Shown here piece after piece: positions 43,529 to 52,427 of a stretch of 64,000 bases of DNA (position 1 is its first letter; every line of letters starts with the position of its first letter). The notes under the pieces are model-generated. The model saw only the letters and a list, made by a program, of their open reading frames with translations, ran no database searches and had not been told where the DNA came from. This stretch comes from Indioceanicola profundi (GTDB lineage Bacteria > Pseudomonadota > Alphaproteobacteria > Azospirillales > Azospirillaceae): NCBI RefSeq assembly GCF_003568845.1, contig NZ_CP030127.1, positions 651,501 to 715,500 on the forward strand, written 5' to 3'. A program made the translations under genes and the position numbers.

Positions 43529-44470
43529 TCACACGACGTGGACGTTCTCATATTCACGATAAGGCTTGCCGATCACGGCGCCGATCATGCCCAGCCCGCG
43601 GCACACGGTGTACAGCCGGGCGATGGCAAGGTGCGGTCGGCCAACGACCGCCAGACCGGCGCTGGCCAAGGCCGCAGCTCCGCCAGCAGCGACACGCACC
43701 AACCCTTTGGCAAGTCCGCGGCTACGGCCTGCCAGACCCGGCCGCCGCCGCTGCAACAGGATGGCGTCGGCGTTGCCGGTGCGGTACCAGCGTTTCAGCA
43801 ACCAGCGGAGCGATATCCGGCTGGCTGGAATCCATTCGGTCACGATGGCCTGGTCGGCCCAGACGATCCGGCAGCCGGAATCCAGGGCTTGGCCGAAGAA
43901 GCAGAGATCCTCGCCGCCGGTCAGCCCTAGCGCCTCATCGAAGCGAAGGCCAAGCTCCTCCACGAGAGGGCGGCGGATCAGCACATTGTTCGTATAGGCG
44001 TAGTCGATCGCTTCAAGGTCGGCGTGACGCCGCTGCTCAAAGAAACCGCCCCGCCGTGCCCAGTCCGGCACCGGGCCATCGAAATAGGGCAGCACCACGC
44101 CAGCGACGACATCGGCCTTGGACACGCGCTGTGCGTCCAGCAGGCGCGCGACCCAGTCCGGCGACGGAACCTCATCATCGTCGATGTAGCAGATGAAATC
44201 AGCGTCGCGCGTCTCGTCCAGGGCGCGATTGCGTGCCTGGGAGATGCCGCGCCGCTGCTCATGGACATGACGCAACGGATAAGGACATCGCGCGGCCACT
44301 TCCGCCACCACGGGGGCGGCGCTGGCATCCGGATTATTGTCGACGACCACGACCGAGAGCCGGACATCCGTCCAACCGGACAGGTCCTGAACGGCAATGC
44401 CGTCCAGAAGGCGTTTCAAGCCCTCTGGACGGCGGTACGTGGCGGTACAGACGACCACCTCCATAACCAT
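43529..44470 (-). CDS. GT2 glycosyltransferase, ExoM/ExoU-like
   Basis: A 313-residue family 2 enzyme likely to add one sugar to the lipid-linked exopolysaccharide unit. The N-terminal VVVCTATYRRPEGLKRLLDGI resembles succinoglycan ExoM-type enzymes. VVVDNNPDAS, RGISQARNRALDE and the metal-binding CYIDDDEVPSPDWV follow, and then ALGLTGGEDLCFFGQAL, the acceptor or catalytic base region. A hydrophobic helix near residue 265 may attach it to the membrane. It starts eight bases after the Wzc-type gene, with GGAGAG before the ATG, so both form one operon. Confidence 0.88.
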   Translation of the reverse strand: MVMEVVVCTATYRRPEGLKRLLDGIAVQDLSGWTDVRLSVVVVDNNPDASAAPVVAEVAARCPYPLRHVHEQRRGISQARNRALDETRDADFICYIDDDEVPSPDWVARLLDAQRVSKADVVAGVVLPYFDGPVPDWARRGGFFEQRRHADLEAIDYAYTNNVLIRRPLVEELGLRFDEALGLTGGEDLCFFGQALDSGCRIVWADQAIVTEWIPASRISLRWLLKRWYRTGNADAILLQRRRPGLAGRSRGLAKGLVRVAAGGAAALASAGLAVVGRPHLAIARLYTVCRGLGMIGAVIGKPYREYENVHVV

Positions 44471-44478
44471 GCTCTCCG

Positions 44479-46752
44479 TCAGCTTTGGTAATACCGCTGC
44501 AGGGAGCGGTGATAGTAGGCGCTGTCCTGGAAGCCATAGGCCGCGTGCTTCGCCGTGTTCACACGGGTCAGCAGAACGCCTGCCACACTCTTGTCGGAGA
44601 GATCGAGCTGATCCAGAGCCCCCTGGACGGCCCGGCGGGGCGTCGTGGCCCAGCGCACCGCGAAGACAACCCCTTCGACCTGCTGACAGATCATACGCGT
44701 GTCGGCAACAGCCAGTGCCGGAGCCGTGTCGAAAACGACCAGGTCATGGTCATGGTGCAGCAGACGAAGCAGCGTCCGGATGCGGCGGGCATCCAGCAGG
44801 TCAGCGAAGTTGTCGCCCTGCCCAGCGCCGAGGACGGAAATGCCGAACTCAGGTTCGATCTCCAACACATCTTCCAAGCCGCATTCGCCCCGCAGCACCT
44901 CAAGCAGGCCCGGCCCCTTCTGCAGACCCAGGCTCTGCTGCACGGTCGGCCGACGAATGTCGAAGTCGACGATGGCGACGCGCTGGCCAAGCGAGGCCGC
45001 GAACACGGCGAGCGACAGGGCCGTGCTGGTCTTGCCCTCGCCGGGATAGGTGGAGGTCACCGCGATGGATTGCGGCAGCATGCCGGGCTGGGACAGGGCG
45101 GCGTAGGTCTTGCGGACGCCCTCGGCATACATGGAGCGGTTGTTGCTGCGCAGATAGTGGGCAAGGCTCTTGCCGACCTTCCGCCGCGGAACGGACGGGA
45201 TCAGCCCCAGACAGGGCAGGCCGGTCTTGCGGGATAGCTGCTCACCGCTCCGGAAGCTGCCGTCGAACATTTCCAGCATGGCGATGATGATCAGGCCGAT
45301 GGTAATGGCGGCGACCACCGACAGCACCATCATCGGCGTGGTCTTCGGGTAGCTGGGCGAGTTCGGCGCATTGGCTGAGGAGACGATGATCGCATTGGCT
45401 TGGCGGAAGCCCTGCTGGGCCGACAGTTCCTGCGACCGCACCAGGAAGGATTCCAGCAGGCGGCGGCTGGCCTCGGCCTCACGCTCCAGGGCGCGCAGGC
45501 GGACCATGCTGTCGCTGGTGCCCGCGACCTGGTTCTTGGCGGACGCAAGCTCATCCTCGAGCGTGGCGACACGGACGTCGGCCACCCGCGCTTCGGCGCG
45601 CAGGCCCTGGACGATCTTCTGGACTTCCAGACCGATCGCCTCACGCACATCGCTCAACTCGGCCTGAAGCCGCTGGATGTCGGGGTGCCGCGGGCCATAG
45701 GTCTCGGACAGGTCGGCCAGCTTCCGCCGCACTTCCAGCTCTTGCCCTCGTAGATTCTGGATCAGGCCGGAGGAGAGCACGTCGGTCAGGCCGGACAGGT
45801 CGCCATTGCCGTTGGCCACCCGCTCCGCCTCGCTGAGGCGTGCATGGGCCTGGGCCTGGTCGGCGCGAGCCATGGTGAGCTGTGAATTCAGCTCCGACAG
45901 CTCCTGTGCGGACAGGGGCGTGTCGCGGCCGGACATAAGGTCGGCACGGGCACGGAACTCCTCGATGGCCGTCTCCGCCGCCTGCACCTGCGCCTGCATG
46001 TCCTGGATCTGCTTGCCGAGCCACTCATGCGCGGTGCCGGCCGTCTGCGCCCGCATCTCCTCCTGGTGCTCCAGATAGACCTGGGCGAAGGCATTGGCGA
46101 TGTTGGCGGCGATGACCGGGTCGGTGGAGGTGTAGCCGATATTCACCACATATGAGCGGCCGGCCGGCGCCACCCAGAGCTGGGACAGCACATGGTCGAC
46201 GATCCAGTCGTTGCTCTTGCGCGTGGACTTGGACACGGCGCGGGACTGCGGCTTGGGCTTGGTCCAGCTCATGGCCCAGTCGTAAGCCTGCTCGAAGATC
46301 GAGGGTTCCGGCGCCGGCACCCCGACATAGAGCAGGCCGGGCGCAGGACCCGGCGCCTCATCCAGGCGAAGCCGCTCGACAACCGCCTCCGCAGCGGCGC
46401 GGGAGCGGATCACTTCGATCTGGCTGGCGACAGCCTCCAGATCCTGGCCGGTCATGGAGACCACCTCCTGGATCGCCAGCGCGTTCTGCTGACGCCCGCT
46501 GACCATGACCTGGGCAGTGGCGGAATAAAGCGGAGTCACGTTGGAGATCAGCCAGTAGGCCAGGGCCGGCACGATGAGGATCGCGGCGATCAGGATCGCC
46601 TTGCGCCGCCATACGGCCCGGACAAAACCGACAAGCTGCTCCCGCAGGTCGTTGGCGTCGACCGTCATGAGCCCGTAGTTCGAGGTCGGCCCCGACATCG
46701 GCGTGGAGGCCTGATCAGGGGCCATGCGGCGGGCCCGTTCCCGTACGTCCAT
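44479..46752 (-). CDS. Polysaccharide chain-length tyrosine kinase (ExoP/Wzc type)
   Basis: A 757-residue fused co-polymerase and BY-kinase, with the roles of Wzz (periplasmic chain-length control) and Wzc kinase in one chain. It has a first membrane helix (AILIAAILIVPALAYWLI), a long periplasmic coiled coil and a second helix near residue 460 (MVLSVVAAITIGLIIIAM). The cytoplasmic ATPase carries Walker A STYPGEGKTST, Walker A' VAIVDFDIRRP and Walker B LVVFDTAPAL. A C-terminal Tyr cluster (AYYHRSLQRYYQS) is the autophosphorylation site. ATG 46752 is used; an upstream GTG (46794) adds 14 residues. It controls Wzy-dependent export in the inner membrane and is divergent from the ExoL-like gene. 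Confidence 0.93.
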   Translation of the reverse strand: MDVRERARRMAPDQASTPMSGPTSNYGLMTVDANDLREQLVGFVRAVWRRKAILIAAILIVPALAYWLISNVTPLYSATAQVMVSGRQQNALAIQEVVSMTGQDLEAVASQIEVIRSRAAAEAVVERLRLDEAPGPAPGLLYVGVPAPEPSIFEQAYDWAMSWTKPKPQSRAVSKSTRKSNDWIVDHVLSQLWVAPAGRSYVVNIGYTSTDPVIAANIANAFAQVYLEHQEEMRAQTAGTAHEWLGKQIQDMQAQVQAAETAIEEFRARADLMSGRDTPLSAQELSELNSQLTMARADQAQAHARLSEAERVANGNGDLSGLTDVLSSGLIQNLRGQELEVRRKLADLSETYGPRHPDIQRLQAELSDVREAIGLEVQKIVQGLRAEARVADVRVATLEDELASAKNQVAGTSDSMVRLRALEREAEASRRLLESFLVRSQELSAQQGFRQANAIIVSSANAPNSPSYPKTTPMMVLSVVAAITIGLIIIAMLEMFDGSFRSGEQLSRKTGLPCLGLIPSVPRRKVGKSLAHYLRSNNRSMYAEGVRKTYAALSQPGMLPQSIAVTSTYPGEGKTSTALSLAVFAASLGQRVAIVDFDIRRPTVQQSLGLQKGPGLLEVLRGECGLEDVLEIEPEFGISVLGAGQGDNFADLLDARRIRTLLRLLHHDHDLVVFDTAPALAVADTRMICQQVEGVVFAVRWATTPRRAVQGALDQLDLSDKSVAGVLLTRVNTAKHAAYGFQDSAYYHRSLQRYYQS

Positions 46753-47024
46753 TCGCAATCCCGGTATATCTTGTGAACTGTGCTCCTGCGGCACATCGCA
46801 AATAACGTAGGGAGAGGACAGGCCTTGGTCGATGGAGCGGATAGGGTGGGGTATGGCGCAGAAGGGGGCAGGGAGGTACCGAAAGCTCGAATGGAGCAGC
46901 CCTGATCTAAGCCGAAATGCCGATTTTCTCGATCCGGACGGAGATACCGCGGGTGTACGGGTTGCCCGTCAGGGGCTGGCGTGCGTTGTCTCCCAGGACC
47001 AATTGCTAGATTCGGGAACATTAC

Positions 47025-48224
47025 ATGTCACGTGCCGCGGCCAAGCGCCTGGCCTATTTCGGCCAGGATTGCACCGACAGCGCCGTCATCCGCCGGGTGG
47101 CCTCCTTCCATGCCGCCGGCCTCCAGGTGCTGGGCTTCACCTTCCGCCGCCTCAAGTTCAACCGGGATTACCGGCCCGACTGGGACAATGTCGATCTCGG
47201 CACCACGGCCGACCGCCAGTATCTGCGCCGGCTCGGCATGCTGCTGCGCGCCGGCTGGACCATGGTGCGGAAACGCCGCGAGCTCCGGGAATCCGACATC
47301 ATCTATGCCCGCAACATCGACATGGCGCTTCTGGCCCTCTGGGGCAAGCTGGTATCGGGAAGCAGGGCACCCCTGGTCTATGAGGTGCTGGACGTGAACC
47401 GCGTCTTCAGCCTTCCCGGACTGAAGGGCGCGGTAGCCAGATGGGTCGAGCGGCAGGTCCTCGAGCGCTCGCGACTCCTGGTCGTGAGCTCCCCCGCCTT
47501 CATCAGCGAATATTTCGATAAGATGCAGGGGTTCCGCGGCGACTGGTTCCTGCTGGAGAACAAGATTTGCGCCGCCCAGCTTCCCGATGCACCGCAGGTC
47601 GAGCCGTCCCGTCCAGCGCCGGGGGAGCCCTGGGTGATCGGCTGGTTCGGAACCATGCGGTGCGTCCGCAGCCTGTCCCTCCTGACCCAGATCGCCGATG
47701 CCCTGCCGGACAAGGTCCGCATCGACCTGCGCGGATTTCCGACGGAGACCGGGCTGGAGCGCTTCCTAGAGATCATCGCCGACCATCCGAACATGGTCTA
47801 CGGCGGCGAGTTCAAGAGCCCGCAGGATCTAGACCGCCTGTATGGCGGCGTGCATCTGGCCTGGTGCTTCGATTATCACGACGCCGACGCCAATTCCCGA
47901 TGGCTGTTGCCCAACCGGCTGTATGACGCGGCGTATCACGCTGTCCCGCAGTTGGCCGCGGCCGGCACCTATACGGGCCGGCGGGTCGAAGAACAGGGGT
48001 TGGGTTGGACCTTTCCGGAACCGCTGGTGCCGGACCTGATCGCCTTCCTGAAGCGCCTCACCCCGGAGGAATGGGCAGAGCGGCATGCGGCCATTGCGGC
48101 ACTGCCGGCCACCCACTTCCGGGACGACAGCGACATACCGGCGCTGGTCGCCCGGGTGCTCAGCCCACCAGGGGCTGCCGGAGCCGGACAATCCGCTTTT
48201 GCGCGCTCTCAAGCCCGAACTTGA
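47025..48224 (+). CDS. Glycosyltransferase, ExoL/GT4-like
   Basis: A 399-residue protein with a GT-B-like organisation. The N-terminus KRLAYFGQDCTDSAVIRRVASFHAAGLQVLGF resembles ExoL of succinoglycan synthesis. DIIYARNIDMALLALWG and LVYEVLDVNRVF close the N-domain. PWVIGWFGTMRCVRSLSLL opens the C-domain, and LPNRLYDAAYHAVPQLA is the donor-binding region (Glu replaced by Asp in the usual E-x7-E area). No signal peptide is seen; it should act at the cytoplasmic face. Its 3' end overlaps the convergent gene at 48160 by 65 bases. It is divergent from the chain-length kinase gene, suggesting shared promoter control. Confidence 0.82.
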   Translation: MSRAAAKRLAYFGQDCTDSAVIRRVASFHAAGLQVLGFTFRRLKFNRDYRPDWDNVDLGTTADRQYLRRLGMLLRAGWTMVRKRRELRESDIIYARNIDMALLALWGKLVSGSRAPLVYEVLDVNRVFSLPGLKGAVARWVERQVLERSRLLVVSSPAFISEYFDKMQGFRGDWFLLENKICAAQLPDAPQVEPSRPAPGEPWVIGWFGTMRCVRSLSLLTQIADALPDKVRIDLRGFPTETGLERFLEIIADHPNMVYGGEFKSPQDLDRLYGGVHLAWCFDYHDADANSRWLLPNRLYDAAYHAVPQLAAAGTYTGRRVEEQGLGWTFPEPLVPDLIAFLKRLTPEEWAERHAAIAALPATHFRDDSDIPALVARVLSPPGAAGAGQSAFARSQART

Positions 48225-49158
48225 AGATATAGGGCAGAAGCTGGGGCCGGCGGATCGCAAGTCCAAAGGCCTCAGCGGCAGCGCCGGACTTCAGCGCCCC
48301 GACAAAACGCATGTGGCCGATCATCAGCTCAATGGTCCGATGCCGTTCCTTCAAGGCCCGGACAACATCGGTCCGGCCCAGCGCCGACGCTTTGCCGACC
48401 GCCTCAAGGCTACGCCGCCGAATCGCTTCCATGTCCGACATGGACAGGGACCGGCTGAGGGAACCGGGAGTGACCGTGTAGTAGTAGTGCCCTTCCGGCA
48501 CCAGCCGCCATCGCGCGCCTGTCAGCAGGCAGTCCAGATAAAAATGGAAGTCCTCCGCGACCGGCATATCGGTCAGGAACCGGATGCCGCGGTCCAGCAC
48601 CTCCGCCCGGATCAGTGGCTTCAGATAGCCCAGCGTGTAGCCGTACTTTAGAAAGACGTTCCCACGGACAAAGGTCGGGGCGTCAAGCGGCTCCGGCAAG
48701 TCAAGCCGGTCCATCCGAAAGACATGCCCGCGCTGCTCACCCAGCGGACCGACCAGGACCATGTTGTCCGCGACCATGTCGGCGCCGTCCTCCTGCGCCA
48801 GCCGGAGAAGGCGCGCCAAGCGGCCCGGGGCGAAGCGGTCGTCGGCATCCAGAAGGGCAATCCAGCGGCCCCTCGCCGCGTCGAGCGCACGGTTGCGCGC
48901 GGCGCCGACCCCAGCGTTGCGCGGCTGCCGCAACAGACGGATGCGCGAATCTGCTTCCGCCATCCGCTCCACGATCAAGGCCGTCGAGTCAGGCGAAGCA
49001 TCCTCGACCACCACCACTTCAACCTCGACGCCTCTCTGGTCCAAGGCGGAGGCGATAGCAGCTTCAATAGTCGATTGTGCCCGATAGGCCGGGATGATGA
49101 CGCTGACATCAGGCCTGATCTCTGCAGTGGGAAGGGACATTGAACCGGGCGCGCTCAT
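48160..49158 (-). CDS. GT2 glycosyltransferase, ExoO/ExoW-like
   Basis: A 332-residue family 2 enzyme. VSVIIPAYRAQSTIEAAIASAL, VVVEDASPDSTALIV and the metal-binding WIALLDADDRFAPGRL give the catalytic domain; MPVAEDFHFYLDCLLTGARW has the ED motif of the catalytic base. It is a paralogue of the gene at 51416 (both share GYLKPL/GFLKPM-type and LLTGARW/LLAGARF segments), and both resemble ExoO/ExoW, which add glucose residues in succinoglycan. Its ATG overlaps the stop of the ExoK-like gene by four bases, so the two are coupled. The last 65 bases overlap the convergent ExoL-like gene. Confidence 0.88.
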   Translation of the reverse strand: MSAPGSMSLPTAEIRPDVSVIIPAYRAQSTIEAAIASALDQRGVEVEVVVVEDASPDSTALIVERMAEADSRIRLLRQPRNAGVGAARNRALDAARGRWIALLDADDRFAPGRLARLLRLAQEDGADMVADNMVLVGPLGEQRGHVFRMDRLDLPEPLDAPTFVRGNVFLKYGYTLGYLKPLIRAEVLDRGIRFLTDMPVAEDFHFYLDCLLTGARWRLVPEGHYYYTVTPGSLSRSLSMSDMEAIRRRSLEAVGKASALGRTDVVRALKERHRTIELMIGHMRFVGALKSGAAAEAFGLAIRRPQLLPYIFKFGLESAQKRIVRLRQPLVG

Positions 49159-49931
49159 TTCTTGGTCTTCTCCCCGCAGGCCTGATTGCTTTCAAAAGGC
49201 GTGTACGAAATCCACTCATAGAGCGCCTTCAATGGCTCTCCCGGATATTCGAACCGCCCAAGCCAGCGGTCGACACCGGTACCGTTCCAGATATTGGCGA
49301 TGATTTTGCCCGGCATTACCGGCAAGGGCCCTCGTGCGCCGCGCTCCTCATGTACCTGCCGTCCATTGACGAACCAGCGGATCGCGTCCGGACGCCATTC
49401 AATCGCATAGTCGTTGAAGCTGTCCGCCGCATCGAACCCCAGCTCGATCATGGTTTCCTTCCCACCTTTGCCGTTGGTGAAGTAGTTGACCTGCATGCGG
49501 GTCGTGTCCTTGCCCAGGAACTCGATATCCAGCTCGTCCATCGGGTCCCCATGGTGCGGCCCCGTGTAGACGAAGAAGGAGGAAACAGTTCCGATGCCAC
49601 GGGCCGGCTTCATCCTGACGTCAAAACGCCCGTAACCGGCAAATCCCCGGCTCTGAATCTCGGCAGCCCGGAATGGACGGCCTGAACTGGGCTGATCGTC
49701 CAGCACAAGGGCAATGCCGCGTCCTTCGCGCCGCACATTGTCCTTGCTCCAGCCAGCATTGAACATGCCGCCATTGCTCCAACCTTCGGAAATCAGCCAG
49801 CGTTCGCCGTCCAGTTCCTCCAACTGGTCCACGAAGGGCTGACAGATGGTCTGGCGCGCCAGCGCCTCGCCCGGTCCCGCAAGAATCGCCATCAGCGCCA
49901 CCAGTCCCGCCGAAAGATCAGTCCGCACCAT
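49155..49931 (-). CDS. exoK: Secreted GH16 endo-glycanase (ExoK type)
   Basis: A 258-residue secreted glycanase of family GH16, the class that trims nascent exopolysaccharide to lower molecular weight. A signal peptide (LSAGLVALMAILAGPGEALA) is followed by the jelly-roll domain. The catalytic E-x-D-x-E motif is in MDELDIEFLG, with nucleophile and acid/base Glu both present. FNDYAIEWRPDAIRWFVNG and IANIWNGTGVDRWLG are family-typical. The length is close to Sinorhizobium ExoK. It is coupled to the following ExoO/ExoW-like gene. The substrate is probably the polymer made by this locus; the symbol is by analogy. Confidence 0.88.
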   Translation of the reverse strand: MVRTDLSAGLVALMAILAGPGEALARQTICQPFVDQLEELDGERWLISEGWSNGGMFNAGWSKDNVRREGRGIALVLDDQPSSGRPFRAAEIQSRGFAGYGRFDVRMKPARGIGTVSSFFVYTGPHHGDPMDELDIEFLGKDTTRMQVNYFTNGKGGKETMIELGFDAADSFNDYAIEWRPDAIRWFVNGRQVHEERGARGPLPVMPGKIIANIWNGTGVDRWLGRFEYPGEPLKALYEWISYTPFESNQACGEKTKK

Positions 49932-50153
49932 GCGGATTCCTCATGTAGCTTCCCTGACATTCGGGTTGCAGGGTCGCAATCCGTAACCCAACGGGTCCAC
50001 CGCTATGCCGAGGTAATTGCCTAATCCGGTCGGTTTCGGGCTGTTCCGGAGGTGGAGTGCGGAATGGGCACTCACTCCTTTCGAACTGTCCATGCAACCC
50101 GGACGCTTCAGCGGGGTTTACCGTCGTCAGCAGCCACTGCAGTGCGGCACAGC

Positions 50154-51419
50154 ATGCAACGCTTATTCATCTTCCTCGAACTCCTCCTCTATGCGGGCGC
50201 CGTCCTGCTCGCGGCGGGAGCACTCGACTTCCTCATCCGCCTCGTCCCTGCGGCCGGTCTGCTGCGCGCGGGGCTCTGGGGCTTGACCTATCTTGGCTTC
50301 GCCGCGCTCTTTGCGCTCTACCCGAACGTATTGATGCAGGCGATGCGGGCGGGTTGGCCGCTGTTGCTCTGGCCGGCCATGGCCCTCCTGTCCTATCTGT
50401 GGTCGGCGGACAAGAGCTCGACCCTGGTGGCGGGGATGCAGCTTCTCTCCATCACCCTGTTTGGCATGTTCATGGGCGCCAGGCTGGGCGTGGCCGCCAT
50501 GACCCGAATCCTCTTCCTGGTTCTTGGCGTCACCGCCGTGCTGTCACTGGGCGTGATCGGGCTGGGCGAGGTGGCGAAGGACCATCACGGCAATCTGATC
50601 GGCGCGTTCAGCCATAAGAATGTGACCGGCAACCGCATGGCCGTCCTGATCCTGGCCTCCACCATCCTGGTTGCGGCGGGGCAATGGCGCTGGATGGCGA
50701 TACCGGCCTTTCTGCTGGCAGCCCTCGTCCTGGTCCTGTCCGGGTCCGCCACCGCATTGGTGGCCATTGCCGCATGCCTGTTCGGGCTGGCGATGCTCTA
50801 TTGCCTCGACCTGCCGGGGCAGTTGCGCGTCCTCGGCCTGTCGCTGGTCGCCCTGGCGGGAACGGCAGTCCTTTTCGGCGCCTACTGGGTCCAGGTGAAC
50901 CTGCCCGAAGCGGCGCTGGAGATGCTGGGGAAGGATACGACCCTGACCGGACGCTCGACGCTCTGGGAGTTCGCCCTGCGGTCCATCGCCGAAAAGCCGG
51001 GCTTTGGCTACGGTTATGACGCCTTCTGGACCGGCGACCGCTTCGATGCAGAGTGGCTGCGCTGGATCATGGAGCAGCGTCTGGCCCACTTCCACAACGG
51101 CTTCCTGGACATCGGCGTTCAGCTCGGCATTCCGGGCATGGTGGCTCAGGTCGGGATCATGCTGCTCTTCATCTGGAAGGCCTTCCGGTACATGGCTGCC
51201 GACGGGAGCGCGTTCGGCTGGATGCCTTTGGCACTGATGGCGCTGATCGTCGTGTCCAATACGGCCGAAGTGATTGTGTTCACCCGCCACGGCTTCCTGC
51301 AGTTCCTGATGTGCGCCGTCTATGTCCGGATGGTCCTGGCCGTGGTCCCGCGCCCGACCGTCACCTGGACGCCCGCACCCGCACGGATGCAGCCTCGGAT
51401 GCAGGAGGGCTGGCAGTGA
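50154..51419 (+). CDS. Wzy/ExoQ-type polysaccharide polymerase
   Basis: A 421-residue integral membrane protein with about 10-12 hydrophobic segments, fitting the O-antigen ligase/polymerase family. The family-specific periplasmic loop has LTGRSTLWEFALRSIAEKPGFGYGYDAFW and then HFHNGFLDIGVQLGIPG, containing the Arg and His residues needed in Wzy/WaaL proteins. Only one such gene is present, so it is the likely polymerase of the locus, as ExoQ is in succinoglycan. The start at ATG 50154 puts the first membrane helix at residue 3. It overlaps the next glycosyltransferase by four bases (GTGA). Confidence 0.87.
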   Translation: MQRLFIFLELLLYAGAVLLAAGALDFLIRLVPAAGLLRAGLWGLTYLGFAALFALYPNVLMQAMRAGWPLLLWPAMALLSYLWSADKSSTLVAGMQLLSITLFGMFMGARLGVAAMTRILFLVLGVTAVLSLGVIGLGEVAKDHHGNLIGAFSHKNVTGNRMAVLILASTILVAAGQWRWMAIPAFLLAALVLVLSGSATALVAIAACLFGLAMLYCLDLPGQLRVLGLSLVALAGTAVLFGAYWVQVNLPEAALEMLGKDTTLTGRSTLWEFALRSIAEKPGFGYGYDAFWTGDRFDAEWLRWIMEQRLAHFHNGFLDIGVQLGIPGMVAQVGIMLLFIWKAFRYMAADGSAFGWMPLALMALIVVSNTAEVIVFTRHGFLQFLMCAVYVRMVLAVVPRPTVTWTPAPARMQPRMQEGWQ

Positions 51420-52408
51420 GCGTTCCCGATCCCGTCGTCTCCATCATCATCCCGGCCTACAACGCGGCCGGGTTCATCGCCCGATCCGTCCAGTCGGCCC
51501 TGGCGCAGAGCTACAGCGCCATAGAGGTCGTGGTCGTGGATGACGGTTCCAGTGACGGCACCGTGGGTGAGGTCCAGCGGATCTCCGCCTTGGACCCGCG
51601 CGTCCGCCTCGTCCGCACCCCTCGGAACCTGGGTCCGGCCGGCGCCCGCAACCTGGGGATCAGCGCCGCCCGGGGTGACTGGATCGCCCTTCTGGACGCA
51701 GACGATGCCTATGACCCGCGCCGGATTGAGACGCTGATGGTGTTCGCCGGCCGGGAAGGGGCGGACATGATCGCGGACAACCTTCTTCTGGACGAGGAGG
51801 GGGGAGGGGCGCAGCCCATGCTTCCACCAAGCCTCCTACCCGGTCCCAAGCGTGTCGACGCCTGCGCCTTTCTAGAGGGCAACCTGCCGATCCGCGGACA
51901 TCCTCGGGTCAGCTATGGCTTTCTAAAACCGATGATGCGGCGCCAGTTCCTGCTGGATCACGAGCTGCGCTATGATGAGGAAATCCGCTTTGCGGAAGAT
52001 TTCCTCATGTATGTGAATTGCCTGCTGGCGGGGGCCAGGTTCTGGCTGCTTCCGGAACCGCTCTACAGCTATCGCATCCGCGGGGACTCGTTGACCGCCT
52101 CACATGGCGCGGACGAGTTGCGGCGGCTGCACGACGCCGCCCGCTCCTTGATGCAGCGGAAGGAGGTCCGGCGGGACCAGCGGCTCCGGAACATGTTGCG
52201 CCGCCATGCCAGATCGGTCGAGGAACGGCTGGCCTGGAGGGTTTTCACAGACCGCATCAAAGAGGGCAATCCACTGGGTGCGCTTGGCGCTTTCATGTCG
52301 CTACGCAGCACCCTGCATATCGCCCGCGAATGCGTGCTGTTCACCCGCAAAATCCCGGCCAAGATTGCACGCATGCGCCGTGCCGGCACCCCTCAGCCGG
52401 CACGGTAA
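51416..52408 (+). CDS. GT2 glycosyltransferase, ExoO/ExoW-like
   Basis: A 330-residue family 2 enzyme with VVSIIIPAYNAAGFIARSVQSAL, VVDDGSSDGTVGEV and the metal-binding WIALLDADDAYDPRRI. IRFAEDFLMYVNCLLAGARF provides the ED catalytic base. It is a paralogue of the 48160 gene. Its GTG start overlaps the polymerase stop. It probably adds one residue to the repeat-unit side chain; the specific sugar is unknown. It converges with the minus-strand operon ending at 52428, only 19 bases away and without a clear terminator. Confidence 0.88.
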   Translation: MSVPDPVVSIIIPAYNAAGFIARSVQSALAQSYSAIEVVVVDDGSSDGTVGEVQRISALDPRVRLVRTPRNLGPAGARNLGISAARGDWIALLDADDAYDPRRIETLMVFAGREGADMIADNLLLDEEGGGAQPMLPPSLLPGPKRVDACAFLEGNLPIRGHPRVSYGFLKPMMRRQFLLDHELRYDEEIRFAEDFLMYVNCLLAGARFWLLPEPLYSYRIRGDSLTASHGADELRRLHDAARSLMQRKEVRRDQRLRNMLRRHARSVEERLAWRVFTDRIKEGNPLGALGAFMSLRSTLHIARECVLFTRKIPAKIARMRRAGTPQPAR

Positions 52409-52427
52409 CCGCGGCATCGCCGAAAAA

